Positions 32,601 through 44,300 of a stretch of DNA of 64,000 bases are shown here, in pieces; the first letter of the stretch is position 1; each line of letters starts with the position of its first letter. The stretch lies in contig KN832901.1 of assembly GCA_000827325.1 (NCBI GenBank), forward strand, positions 62,001 to 126,000, in the 5' to 3' direction. The notes under the pieces were generated by a model. It saw nothing but the letters and a program-made list of their open reading frames with translations. It ran no database searches and was not told the DNA's origin. A program made the position numbers and the translations under genes. The stretch comes from Oidiodendron maius Zn (lineage: Eukaryota > Ascomycota > Leotiomycetes > Myxotrichaceae).

Positions 32601-35600
32601 CGGCTGTGGTCATCGACAGGTGCTTCGTAGGATGTGATCACGACATGTGCTCTCATATCAGAGCAGTGACTTGGAAAAAGTTCATATTTCATAGACATAT
32701 CCCGAGCATGTTTGCCACCATAGTAGGCTACAACACGGAGTGTAGGGCACCATTTCTTAATCTCTCGACGCCAATTGGGGCAAGTAGAGTTGGGCGTAAC
32801 AATAAGGAACGGCCAACACTAAATATTATTAGTAATATCAACATAGTTGTTAAAAAGGGGCTTACTTCGGGGTTGTCCTTTATCAACGAAGCCAGGAGAG
32901 AGACGATTTGAATTGTCTTACCAAGGCCCATTTCGTCGGCAAGAATGACATTCTTCTTCTGGTGAAAGTTATACAGCAGCCAGTTGAGCCCTTCCATCTG
33001 ATAAGGCATTATTTCGCCGCCGGTAAGGGAAGAGGGCTGTTTCTTCAGCTCGATCTTCGTCTCGAAATTTGCTGAGCAAAATTTCGCGATACGCTCCTTC
33101 ATCACAGATGCTGGTTTTTGCTTGAAGTACTTTCCTGCAAGATATTCATTATATGCCGCAACGAAGTCGCTCCAGCGCCCAGGTTCGGCTGGCGATGGCG
33201 GTTTCTCCCATACTGCTTCATCGTAGCCGAGACCGTGAAATTTAACCAGAGCACAGTCGACAGTGTTGATGTGGACCTTATCAGATGCTTCAGATTGGGC
33301 AGAATAACGTTCAGTGTACTTAACGTCAAAAACAATTTCCATCCGCAGCCATTCCTCTGGGATTGACTCTTCGGCGGTCCATTTTGGAAGTAGATTAGCT
33401 CCCTCGTCGCGGCGAAAGAAGGCTTTACGCATAGCCACAGTAGTGACACCCCATACCCAGGCACCTGGCATCCACGAGCAATGAAAGTATGACCTATCCT
33501 CCCACTTAACTAGGTATTCTTTCTCGTCCTCAGAGAACTCGTCTGCGGTTTGACCTGCCAGATAGGCTTCCTGATTTACAGTTCTCCAAGAGACTAAACC
33601 TTGAACCTTTGCTGAAGCCTTCCTGCAGCTCTTGCATTGCCATTTTGAGGTATATTGCTGCAGGCGCTGGTCTCGCAATTCATCAAGATCTGCGTGTGTG
33701 TTGTTAGCCCTAGAAAGGGCTGGCAGGTGAGCAAAATGCCATGCACGCTGGCATGTTCTGCATCGGAAGAGCAAGTTAGCTTCATTATTGATGAGGTGGT
33801 CAGGCGTTTCCGTAATCGGATCCTCTCCTCCATTTGCCTCTCTGAGCCTCTCTTCTTGCTTCGAAGTCTTTTTCTGGGAAAATGCCGCGCACGCCCCTCC
33901 TGGCTCTTTGCACCCTGTACAAACATCTAATTGAGGAGCTGTCGGTTCCCTTTTTCTTGGATTACCAATACATTGTCGGCATTGCATAACAAAATTGTCG
34001 TGGCCGATCTTGGTGACCATGTGCTCTCTACTACTGCGATACCCAAGGCAAATTTTGTGAATAGACACTGAGCAACCTTGGCAGTAGACTAATAGACTGG
34101 TGCCTTTGTTAGAGTGACTCCCAACTCCATCACAAACCTCACAGTATTGCCTGTGAAAGGTTCCAAATCTAGTATCTTTTGAAATGGGTTGGAAGACTTC
34201 TCTCATACTGATAAACTTTGGTGTAGTGGTCAAAGGGACTTCGTCAGCATATATGTCTTCCTCCACGTCACGCTCTCTCATATTTGTAACCGTTCTTGAA
34301 CGCCCAGAACGACGGGTTGGCTCTGGGCGTTCCGAAGATGCCGAGGAATCAGTGGTTTTAGCACGATGAGAATGGCGGTTGCGACTGGTCGACTGCGATC
34401 CAGAGGTGTTGCTCTTAGATGGTTGCGTTCTCTTTTGGACTCGTCGTTTTATAAACACAATAGACGAGTCATCGCTCTCGTCTCTACTGTCACCGGCAAG
34501 TTCATCAACATCATTTTCATATACGCCTGTATCCCTCAACATTGGACCAGCTACCAGGGCCATAATTGACGACCGCGTAGTACGCCGGGCAGTATTTGAT
34601 GACCTTGTTTCTCGAGTGGGTTGCATTCCACGTCTGATCGGGGGGCTTGAATATGGTTCGGAGTCCTCTTCATCACGGGAGCTTCCAACATGAAACTTGC
34701 TGCCTTGATTGTTGTCCACATTAGTTATCAGTGAAATACGGCCCTGGAACAGTCGCCGTCTCTTGGCCGGTGCTCGATCTTCAGAAATAGCATCGTCGTC
34801 AGAGGAAATTTGGGCCGTTGTAATATCTACAAACTCAGGATTTCTCGTCTTGGTTCTTCGGGTTCTTTTGCCGGTGTGAGATGAACTGCGGGTCTCGGTG
34901 CCGGAGCGGTTGAATAAATTCTCTCCCATTGTGTCAGCAGACCCCTGGTCGTAATTGTCGCGGTAAAAGTCTATTGCGTTTCGGCCATTAGGAAGATTGA
35001 TAAGGTCATCTAAGGACATCTATAAGTGCGAGTTAGTTACCAGGAGATAGCTAATAAAGGTGAGAAGAGACTAATGGGATATAGAGAAGATTCTAGGATA
35101 CCAAGAGAGTGATGGACAAAGATGAAGTGGAATGGCCAGCAGTAATAAGTCCGTACAGGTCAGTTTGAAGGCGATGGAAGAAAAGGACACAAAGTAAATT
35201 AGGTTTTCGACAAGGTAACTTGACAATCGGTTGTTCGTTACTTGTTGCTCGGCTCTAAAAGTGAAATGACCTCTCGAAGGGCAATGCGGATCTTCAGAGA
35301 AAGGAAAGTCAAAGGTAGAGACTTATCCCACTTAGTTGAGAAAAATAACAAGTACATCGATCAAGTAATTCATCAGCGTAGCCTTGCTAACCTCAACTTT
35401 GTGAGCTGACACTCGTAACGGCTCGTGTCACAGGCTGTGGAGCAGAGAGGGCACACGAATGCAAGTTTACTTGAAGAGCAAGCAAGAAGTAGTAAGTCAA
35501 TACTATTGCTCTTAGTAACCAAGCTGTATTCAAGGAGCCAAGGACATCTTCATTTAGGTTCATGACGAGTTGCTTTATGGGACAACATAGTGGCTTTGCA

Positions 35601-36030
35601 TAACTAAGCAAGGACAATAACCAACACCAGACAATGTAGCAAGTGCATTTAATCTCAAGTATTCGGCAAACAGAGAAAAGGATAAGGATCATATACTCAC
35701 ATTTTCCTCTCTCCCGTCCTCATATTCAATGATGTACCAAGTCTCCCCATTTGGCCTCTTAATTTCGTCTAACACATTATGCACCGTATTGCTCTCAACA
35801 AAAGGTATGTATTCCCAGGGCCTGGAAGGCACCGGGACAATAACTTCAATCCTCTTCCTTTGGTCTCTGTGTTGTGAACGGTTTGGTTTTCGTACGGCCG
35901 GCTCACGAAATCGGTGCGAGAGGATGGACTTCGTTTTGGAGGGTTCATTGTTGCCGTCCCTTGCATCAAGAGTGCATACCAAAGACTCCTCAAAATCATC
36001 CGAGTCAGAAACATGATATCGGGAAGTCAT
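29647..36030 (-). CDS. Mit1/CHD-type SNF2 chromatin remodeller with PHD fingers
   Basis: Nucleosome-remodelling ATPase resembling Mit1 of the S. pombe SHREC silencing complex. Seven exons: 35701-36030, 32866-35019, 32473-32818, 32271-32424, 31089-32220, 30075-31028 and 29647-29988. Introns are 681, 47, 48, 50, 60 and 86 nt; the product is 1803 residues. N-terminal module (about 60-115) with WYIIEYEDGREEN-MSLDDLINL, low-complexity Arg/Ser region, PHD finger near 404 (CEVCDG..CQGCSVSIHKIC) and further Cys clusters to about 585. A chromo-like segment (EYLVKWEDRSYFHCSWMPG) follows. SNF2 motifs: DEMGLGKT (about 808), VDEGQRLKN, RLDGTISS, STRAGGVGINL and ALSRAHRIGQ. A basic linker and a final Cys/His motif (CSACHLVH..CGSCGIAH) end the protein. 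The start overlaps a 146-bp divergent promoter with the MRM1 gene. Confidence 0.88.
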
Positions 36031-36176
36031 CTTGAAACTATCATGGAGCTATTGGTATTTATGTCAGTTGTCGATCTTTACGTTTTAAATGGAGAAGTTA
36101 AGCTAGGCTCTTCTCTCAGCTGGATGACGGGGAGTTTACTTGCCTGATAATAGATTCGCAAGGAGCGTGTCGAGCA

Positions 36177-38075
36177 ATGCGACGTATACAGTCATATTCG
36201 TGCTCATTTCTTTTCCAGAACGATTGCAAGGTTGTTGAGGCTGTCAGCGTGTCGAAGTATCGCGTGAACGCGATGTCATGTTGTCGATCATCGGGACATG
36301 CGGCCGCCTCCCTTTACTTTCCTCGGAAAAAATTCGTCCAGCATCCAAACCTAGCGACAAATGCAATGACTACACTTATCCTGTCGAGGAATTCGCACAA
36401 GCTGAGAGCAGGCTCTTCTGCATTATTTCGTCTGTATCCCTCAATATACATCTCCAGAGACATATCCGTGAACTCTGGGATCAGTCGTGGTCTTCGACGT
36501 TCAAAGGGACTCGGCTTCAACAGTCGGGACAGGCCTCGAGGTGAAACCTCTAGAGATGGACAGTCAACTGGCGTCCGGCGAAACACAGATACTCCTTCCT
36601 CCTCTCGGCCACGGATAATAAAGGATGGATGGCAAGGCGGCTCTCGGCAGGACGATACAGGGAAAGGCAAAACGAGTATATCGTCTATTAGGATTCGGAG
36701 GGGGAAGAAACCGATCAAGGACGAGGAGGACAAGCCTCGATACTTATCACTGTCCAAAAAAAAAGCATCTGCAGAGAGAACCTCTGGCCCCACCAGAGGT
36801 CACGATCAGCTCGAAGGGAGGACATATCCTCGCGGAAGCGACCAGGACCGCCCTGCTGATAGTTCTCGGAGGACCAGTGCTAGCAGATCCCAAACGGCCG
36901 ATCGCCGAAGTACTAAGCTCGAGAATATAACTCAAGATAACAGTGCTTCTTATGGTTTGAAGGGACGAGAACGTGGCCTTAGATCCGAGACTCAATACTC
37001 AGCGCGGACTAGTAAAGGCGACCATTCTTCCGTTAACGATCCAAAATCCTCGTCTTCCACCGATAAACGAATGCCCCTTTCCATACCTTACACCACACCT
37101 GCGTCTGAATTTCTCTACGGAACCTCTGTTGTGGAAGCGGCGTTGAATTCTCAAAGAGAACCGCGACGTAAACTCTATAAGTTGTACATTTATACGGGGG
37201 AAAATCGGGGGGAGGCTGATCCTGCTGGCTTGGAGAGGATCGCACAGAGGAAAGGCATTAAAGTCGCTCGTGTTGGTATGGACTGGCTTCGAATACTGGA
37301 CAAAATGAGCGGGGGAAGGCCACACAATGGCTACATCCTTGAGGCCTCCCCTCTTCCAAGATTGCCTGTCGTGAATTTAGGAGAACTGACAGATCAAGAT
37401 GGTGACCGTGGGTTCAAAGTCAACGTGGTCCATCAGTCTCGGGAAGATGCTGCAGTCAATGGCACTTCAGATTTCATTAAGCTGCCGAGGAACTCAAGAC
37501 GAAACCCGTTTGTTCTCTTTCTGGATAGCATCGAGGATCCGGGGAATCTTGGTGGCATCATTCGAACTGCCGCATTTCTTGGCGTCACTGCAGTTGCCTA
37601 CTCTGTCTCGAATAGTGCCTCATTCACTCCTGTTGTTCTCAAAGCATCGGCTGGGGCTTCGGAAAATGTCACACTGTTCGCTGTTCACAAGCCGGCGGGG
37701 TTTATTGCTAACTCAAAACTGGCCGGGTGGAAAATATACGCTGCAGTCGCACCCCCCAAATCAAAGGATCCGGGTGCGCCTCCTGCGATCTCTGCCGATG
37801 ACTTGGGAGACCCGCTATCTCAAGACCCTTGCATTCTGATGCTTGGCAGTGAGGGAGAGGGGCTTCGTGCAAACCTGAGAAGCAAGGCCGATGTTGATCT
37901 CTCGATACGAGGCCGCGGTCAAAGCCACAATGTGGATAGTTTAAATGTCAGCGTCGCAGCCGGTATCCTCTGCGACGCCTTCTTGAGACGAAATCAGACG
38001 AGAGAGAGGGTTGCCGTGCTTGACAAGGCGGTAGGATCAGATGCAACTCTCCAACCGGCCGGATACTTATTCTAA
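36177..38075 (+). CDS. MRM1: Mitochondrial 21S rRNA ribose 2'-O-methyltransferase (SpoU/Mrm1 type)
   Basis: SPOUT-class enzyme methylating a guanosine ribose of mitochondrial large-subunit rRNA. Single exon. From ATG 36177 it has 632 residues. From ATG 36366 (MTTLILSRNSHKLR..) it has 569 and a more typical presequence, so the start is open. A long Arg/Ser-rich low-complexity segment precedes the SpoU substrate-binding domain (TPASEFLYGTSVVEAAL). The knotted catalytic domain has motif 1 LDSIEDPGNLGGIIRTAA (about residue 449), motif 2 LGSEGEGL (about 554) and motif 3 DSLNVSVAAGI (about 586). The 36177 start lies only 146 bp from the Mit1-like start on the other strand. Confidence 0.9.
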   Translation: MRRIQSYSCSFLFQNDCKVVEAVSVSKYRVNAMSCCRSSGHAAASLYFPRKKFVQHPNLATNAMTTLILSRNSHKLRAGSSALFRLYPSIYISRDISVNSGISRGLRRSKGLGFNSRDRPRGETSRDGQSTGVRRNTDTPSSSRPRIIKDGWQGGSRQDDTGKGKTSISSIRIRRGKKPIKDEEDKPRYLSLSKKKASAERTSGPTRGHDQLEGRTYPRGSDQDRPADSSRRTSASRSQTADRRSTKLENITQDNSASYGLKGRERGLRSETQYSARTSKGDHSSVNDPKSSSSTDKRMPLSIPYTTPASEFLYGTSVVEAALNSQREPRRKLYKLYIYTGENRGEADPAGLERIAQRKGIKVARVGMDWLRILDKMSGGRPHNGYILEASPLPRLPVVNLGELTDQDGDRGFKVNVVHQSREDAAVNGTSDFIKLPRNSRRNPFVLFLDSIEDPGNLGGIIRTAAFLGVTAVAYSVSNSASFTPVVLKASAGASENVTLFAVHKPAGFIANSKLAGWKIYAAVAPPKSKDPGAPPAISADDLGDPLSQDPCILMLGSEGEGLRANLRSKADVDLSIRGRGQSHNVDSLNVSVAAGILCDAFLRRNQTRERVAVLDKAVGSDATLQPAGYLF

Positions 38076-38492
38076 TGTACAACATCACACTTTGGCGCAG
38101 GCACTTTTTGTATAACAATTTAGAAGGATACCCACAGCATAGAGGCAGATGAGGGGTCTGGCGCCTACATGGGTTGCATCGGCCAATTAATTCCCCTCTT
38201 GAGTCGCATCCCACTGCTGCAAATTCGCGTGACATGTCTAGATGTTGATAAATAGACAAATTTTCCTTCTCTCGCAGACATCGAGCCCGAAGTGACCCGA
38301 TTATAAAAATGGGGGGATCAGATTAGATACTGGCCTAGCCTGCAGTTCCGGGCTCTGGCCAGCAGAAGTCACTCCTGGCTCTTGCGGCATCGGACCGAGG
38401 GGGGCTACCATGAAGAGATTTTGTGAAACTTCATTGGCATCGTTCCACCTGCCAAGCCGTTAAGCTCTGGCTAGCGTCGCTTAAGAAAGTCG

Positions 38493-38542
38493 ATCAGATA
38501 AAAGTCGTGCATAATCAGATCCGCAGTGTGATCTTATCTGAT
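38493..38542. promoter_or_regulatory. Two inverted ATCAGATAA iron-GATA sites
   Basis: ATCAGATAA on the plus strand at 38493-38501 and the same element on the minus strand at 38534-38542 (TTATCTGAT). ATCWGATAA is the established binding site of the fungal iron repressor GATA factors (Sre/SreA/Urbs1/Fep1). Placement is 113-162 bp upstream of the first possible ferric reductase ATG (38655), as expected for iron-repressed uptake genes. A weaker relative, ATCAGATTA, lies at about 38318. Confidence 0.75.
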
Positions 38543-38654
38543 CCTCCCAAATTTGCTATATTTGCCAGCAGCGAATGAGGGTACACACTACAAGCCTGCT
38601 TCATTCCCTATTCGGCTCTGTTCCGACGCTGTCCGGCAAATTTTCCACCCCCTC

Positions 38655-40792
38655 ATGCTCTGTTCTCTAGTCTTCTTGGCACTCGCAATGTCACGATGCT
38701 GCTGTGGTCAGGCAATGGAATGGTACCGGGCAGAGCTGCTGCGTTTGACAGAATGCCTAACGTCGGTGGGGACAAGTGAGTTCCCGCTATGCCGATTCTC
38801 TCTATTACGCGCTTTTATGCCCGCCTAAGTAGGGTTATTCCCTATATTCCTCATAATTGTCTCCTCAGAAGTATCTGGATCTCTGCTTTTCTTCTTCACT
38901 CTTCGTCTCATTTACAATCTCAAAGATAGCAAGTTGCGTTGGTCCTACTGTTATGTCTGCAGATACTAAGGCCAAGACGGCCATTTCCAAGGCCCTCCGG
39001 CAGACGAATAACGAGAATGCTGCCAGGTTTTTCGCTGCTGGAATGGCTGGCATGATTTTCTTGTTTATCGTCTTTCGCTGGAGTAGGTTTGCCTTTGTAC
39101 GCTATTGCCTAAGAACTCAACATTCAGGATTTCTGGATATTCCTCAAAGAATTGCTAGGTATTACGCACCTTGTTGTGACTCATTACAACACTAATCCAG
39201 ACCTGATCAGAAGAGCCAGAAGCATCCTCTTACGCAAAGTGCCCGGGTTCACGTCTGCCGGCCACGCTCTTCTTTTCGTCGGATATCTTGCAACATGCAT
39301 CGCTGTCTCGTTCGTCAACATTGATTGGTCTTCATTAGTTAACTGGGCAAAGCGATTAGGATGGTACTGTCTTCGATTCTGGCGTTTGTCCACTGCTAAA
39401 ATGGCCAAATAGGGTCGCTCTAGCAAATATTGCCTTCATCACCTTCCTATCGTTGAAGAATACCCCTTTAAGATTTCTCACTAGATACTCATACGAACAC
39501 TTAAACGCCCTTCACCAAGTTGCCGGTTACTGCACTATAACGTGGTCTATGCTCCATGCTGTGGTCTACATCGCGGCCTGGTCTCAAACTAATAGCCTCC
39601 CTCAACTCCTTGAGACAGATCAAATCATGGGCATTATTGCCGGATTTGCAATGCTCACGATCCTGGGAACAGCTCTTCTCCTACGAAAGCTAAGATATGA
39701 AGTCTTCTACATTGTCCACGTGGTGATGTTCATGCTTATACTCATTGTCATTGGGATGCACCGGCCAAAGATTTCTCAGAAGTCTCTCATCATAACCATC
39801 TTCGCAGCATGTATCTGGATATCGGACCGCACATTACGGTTCCTCAAAGTTTCCTTCTTCGCATTTGGTAATACTGCAACCATAACTCCTCTCCAGTGTG
39901 GCGGGACTCGTATTGTGCTTCGTCGATCGCCAAGATCTGCCAGCCCGGGTTCACATTGCTTTGTCTGGATACCAGGAATCCGCATGGCGGAGACGCACCC
40001 GTTTACTGTCGTCTCCAAAAACCCCTTGGAATTCGTCATTGCCGCGTGCGATGGCTTTACTCGCGATCTACATGCATTCGCGTTAAAACATCCCGGCCAA
40101 TCTCTCCGAGCTTCCATCCACGGTCCTTATGGCTCTGCTCCGGACTTCACTGGAGCCTCGAAGGTACTCTTCATTGCCGGTGGTAGTGGTGCCAGTTTCT
40201 CTCTCGGAGCGGCGGTAGATTTAGTTCGCAAGCTAGGAAATTCAAGGGCTACAAGAATTGATATCATCTGGGCGGTCAGAGTACCAGGTAAAGCCGACTT
40301 CAAACAGTCCAACAAGATACGTACTAATATCAAGCAGAAATCCTCGAATGGTATGCCACTGAACTTGAAGTACTGGAGTCCTCGCCCCTTGTGACAATTC
40401 GCATCCATGCTACACGTGGTCCGTCATCGTCTCCTAACACACCGATATCTCGATCATCTATGTATACGCTTGCCGGCCTAGAGAAGGCTTCTCCACTAAC
40501 CACTTCTCCGCCGGAAACCCCGGTCTCACCAAGAGATTCAGCCAACTACGACATAGAGAAACATCCTGAGTCTGAAATGCAATCTCCTCCTTCAACGATT
40601 ATTGAAGCCGGTCGTCCCGATGTAGCACGCTTTATCGTAGAAATGGTACAGAACTCAGATGCAAATGATCGAATAGCTGTTGTCGCGTGTGGGCCAGAGG
40701 GCCTAATGCAAACTGCTCGGAAGGCGGTTGCAGAGTGCATAAAATTAGACGGTCCGAGTTTGGAGTTGCATTGTGAGCAATTTGGGTTCTAA
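38655..40792 (+). CDS. Ferric/cupric reductase, FRE family (FRD, FAD and NADPH domains)
   Basis: Plasma-membrane-type flavocytochrome reducing Fe(III) with NADPH for uptake. Well-supported exons: 39150-39363, 39413-40287 and 40338-40792 (introns 49 and 50 nt). The exon before them starts at ATG 38953 and ends near 39082 (67-nt intron); an alternative donor at 39097 with acceptor 39127 implies a 31-nt intron and is less likely. An upstream exon, 38655-38775 (MLCSLVFLALAMS.., signal-like, several Cys), can be spliced by GTGAGT to 38930 in frame and adds 48 residues: 605 instead of 557. Core features are several TMs with bis-His heme segment (ALHQVAGYCTITWSMLHAV), the FAD-site motif HPFTVVS, NADPH-site GGSGASFSL and C-terminal CGPEGL..HCEQFGF. 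Two iron-GATA sites precede it. Confidence 0.87.
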
Positions 40793-41386
40793 ACGGGAAA
40801 GGTTGGATATGAGCGTTCCCATTTATTGATGTAGAGAACTTAAAAGTTGTAGTCACAGGATAGAAGATAGACGGTAGACAGGGAGAGATTTTGGCTACGA
40901 CTTATGACTGATCATGTTTATGACTTAGAGAAATTTTATTTTATTCACCTTCCATACACCAGACTCGTGACTCTAACAACGAGCTGTTTCATCATAGCCC
41001 ACCTTTATCCTACCTAATTTTACTTCTTACTCGATATCTCTGTAGGAGGAAAACAGTCACCAACTAGCGCGTATGGATATCATTATTCTCTTAATTCAAG
41101 TTAAAGTAACCAACATGCGATGGGGGTATCCTCGCACAGTCAAGAATTAAAGGGTACAACACAAACACTGTAAGACTTTTGCCTCCCTGACTGTAAAGAA
41201 AGGGGTGTATGCACCAACACCGGAACAAAGGAACGGTTTCTAGGCGTTTGCCGTCATGGGGAGAGCCCGACCAAGAGATTTCCTGCTCTTTGCAATTGCA
41301 TCCGATCAGAAAAATGAACAACACGACCAGGCGTGAGCCAATTCGTATTACCTCCCTCCAACGCCAATGCTTTTAAAACAGACCTA
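40793..41386. other. Convergent 3' spacer
   Basis: Between ferric reductase (+) and ApsA-like (-) genes; no gene seen. Confidence 0.6.
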
Positions 41387-44300
41387 TTAGAAGCCGCGGA
41401 AAGGATCATTATGATAGCCGTCGAAGTGGCCATATTCTTCCTCGCCAGCCGTCTTACTTCCTCCATAGTAGTCGTCACTCGGTCTCGATGAACGGGTGCT
41501 ATCCCCATTCCTGCTCCTCCTGTCTCGGCTTCGTCGCCTCCTGTGCATACCCACATGATCCATCTCGTCCAATTCATCAGGGTAATCGTTGAATCGGGAC
41601 AGAGCCATGGGGCTAATGAATGCCTCCATCCTCATCGTCCCAACAGCATCAAAGAAGTTATTCACCACCGCGCCGGGTCGACTAGACGCTTCTGAAGTCC
41701 GAATTGATGATTGCCCACTAACACTCATCCGGTTGTATCCAGTTACTGAGCTCGACCCCTGCGATTGATAAATATCTGAAGACCCCGTCGTACCCACACT
41801 GAGGCCGGCAGTGCTGGATGTTGGGGCATGGCCACTGCTCATGGGGCCAGCGGGGCCAGAGAATCCTCGGAAGGATAGTGGAGGTGGGACACGTCCCCCA
41901 GTGTTACTTCGTTTTCGGGTATGGGTTAGGGGAGGTGGTTGGTGTCCTCGTTCCCCTCGGTCTCGGTCTCGGTCCGGGAACCTAGGGACTACAGGCGGGT
42001 CTGCAGCAGGCTCAATATGAGCGCTGTAAAACGATTCCGTTTCCCGAATGCTGTTTTCACCTTGCTGTGAAGAGTGCACGCTGGTAGGACCTGACCGAGC
42101 AGACGCGGTCTTGCCTTTAGCAACACGAATAGAATCGCGAATACCGTTCCTGCGCAGCCGATTGGTCTGACGCGGGATTTCAAAGTCGGGGACTGTGGTT
42201 TTAGGGATCGGTAGAGGAGCTGCAACAACCTCTGGCACAGCTTGAGAGGAGTGCGCCAGGAAAGACAGAGCTGTGAGCCATATATAGTGCCTCTCAGGAG
42301 AGACTGCGGTAAACTTAAGAGCACGTGCAGGTGTGAGAATCAGGATGGAGCGATTGAAGAGGGGTGGGACGCCCTTTGGTGCTGGGTTGTCATCTTTGAC
42401 ATCGAGGACAGATTGAATGGTCACTAAGTGCGTTAGCATAGGAATGGCAGAAGAGAAGAGAGATACTTACACTTTCGACCGCTCTTGCCTAGGAGGGCCG
42501 ACCCAGATGTTGGCTGCTTGCTGCTCCACATCACAGCCCTCTCGTATGGTGCAAGCCAGACCCAGCGTTTGTGACGAGCACCATTTCCGTTGTCTCCATC
42601 CGCGCCATTAGCCTCAGACACACCAAAGGACTTCCGTCTCCTGACGTATTTGAACATCCACTCTCCAACCATGGTCTGCGCAATGGCATCCACAACAGTT
42701 GTGGTCTGGTTGGAGCTTCCGACGGAGCCACTGCGAGTGTTAGTTGTGTTGGCCGTATTGGCCGTATTAGACGTGTTGGCGGAAGGCTCCTTCTTATGAG
42801 TCTTATACCGACTGCTAACAGAATCTCTCATATACCTTGGTGTTGTGATTTCGTTGCTCGGCATTGGTGGAAGCTGCGGGCTTTCAGGAGCATCTGTTGA
42901 GGCGGACATTGGTGGAGAACGACTTCCATGGCGGCGATAATTACGGCCACCTCTAGGAAGCGCGGCCGCCGATCGCACCTTTCGGATGCTGTTCGTACGA
43001 TAAGGTCCTCTATTAGATCCGCGCCCCCAAGTTGGGCTCCTAGTCCCATCGCTTGGCGCACTAGCACTGATGGGCGGTTTCCTTGAGCTTGCCCGGGTAG
43101 GAATTGGGAACGGAGGTTCCTTCACGGGCTCTGGGAGACTGGGACTGCGGGATCGGCTCTGGTGGGCTGCCACACCACTTTGTATCAATGCTGCCCGGCG
43201 CATCGCGTTAGGCTTTGTGGTCACCAACGACAATGGCTTGTCAAGCTGGCGAACGGCAGATTTCGGCGGGATTCTTGGCTGAACAGAGTAGATCTCCGCA
43301 GAGCCAGGCTCCTCATTCAAGTCTTGGTCCTCTATTGGCAGGAGTGAAGTGGTCCTCGGGAGAGGTTTGGAAACTTCAGCCAACTCCTGATTCTCTGGGA
43401 CCGATGTAGGCGTCGAAGAGATGCGTTTGCTTGGTCTACCAGCATGCGGTTTCGGTGCTGACAATGCCGTCCTGTAGTCGCTATCGCTCATATCTGCATC
43501 GGCAAAGTCATCAGCATCGTCTGAGCTAACATTATCAAAGCCCGCAAAGAGGCTGCTGATGCGGTGAGGTCTCCTGATAGTGCCTTTATCCTTTGCCAGT
43601 GGCCCGTCATCATTGTTTCCAGGATATGCATCACGGGTCTCTTCGGCCGAGAATGACGGTGGCGAGGAGGGAAGAACCTGCTCCAGACTTCGTCGACTCT
43701 TAATGCGACGAGGATTCCGCTCTGGTAGGTTTCCAGGGATAGGAGAGAAACGCTTAGTCTCGTCCAATGGTTCTGGAGACGGGGGTGTTGAGGATATAGC
43801 CGAAGGCTGAAGGTGCGGTGGTAGTAGATTGAGTCGCTTGTCAACCCTAATCTCCTCCGTTTGAACGGCAATTGATCGGATCGGCACGGGCGCCTGCATA
43901 CTGACCTGACAGCCAGCATCTTTAAATTGCTGTGGAAGGAGGGGCTCGCGGGGTGTGGCGGGAGCGGAAGTAGGAGGATGCAATTGGATGGATGGAATTG
44001 GAATTGGAGGCGGAGGCGGGTGTCGTCTTGGTGACAGTGGTTCGGCATCCGTTTGTGTGGAGACCGACACCATTTCCATCACCTGCACTACCATCGGCGG
44101 CGGTGGGGGCAATCGCGTTGGTGACGCAGGTGTTCTTGGTGGGCTTGGAGGATCCTCTACAGTCTGGGATTCTGTAGACACAGTCGCCGGCTCAATCACT
44201 AGAGTAGGACTAGCATGGACGCGTTTTCTTCGTTGGTTAGCCTCAATCTCCCACTCTCGAGGAGCTTGATGTTCCGGCTTCTCAATATTCCCGGAAACGG

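Noticed and set aside
35393-35692. 99-codon minus-strand frame inside the Mit1-like first intron
   Set aside because: Hydrophobic but starts at an arbitrary Met just inside the donor and resembles no family; treated as intron content.
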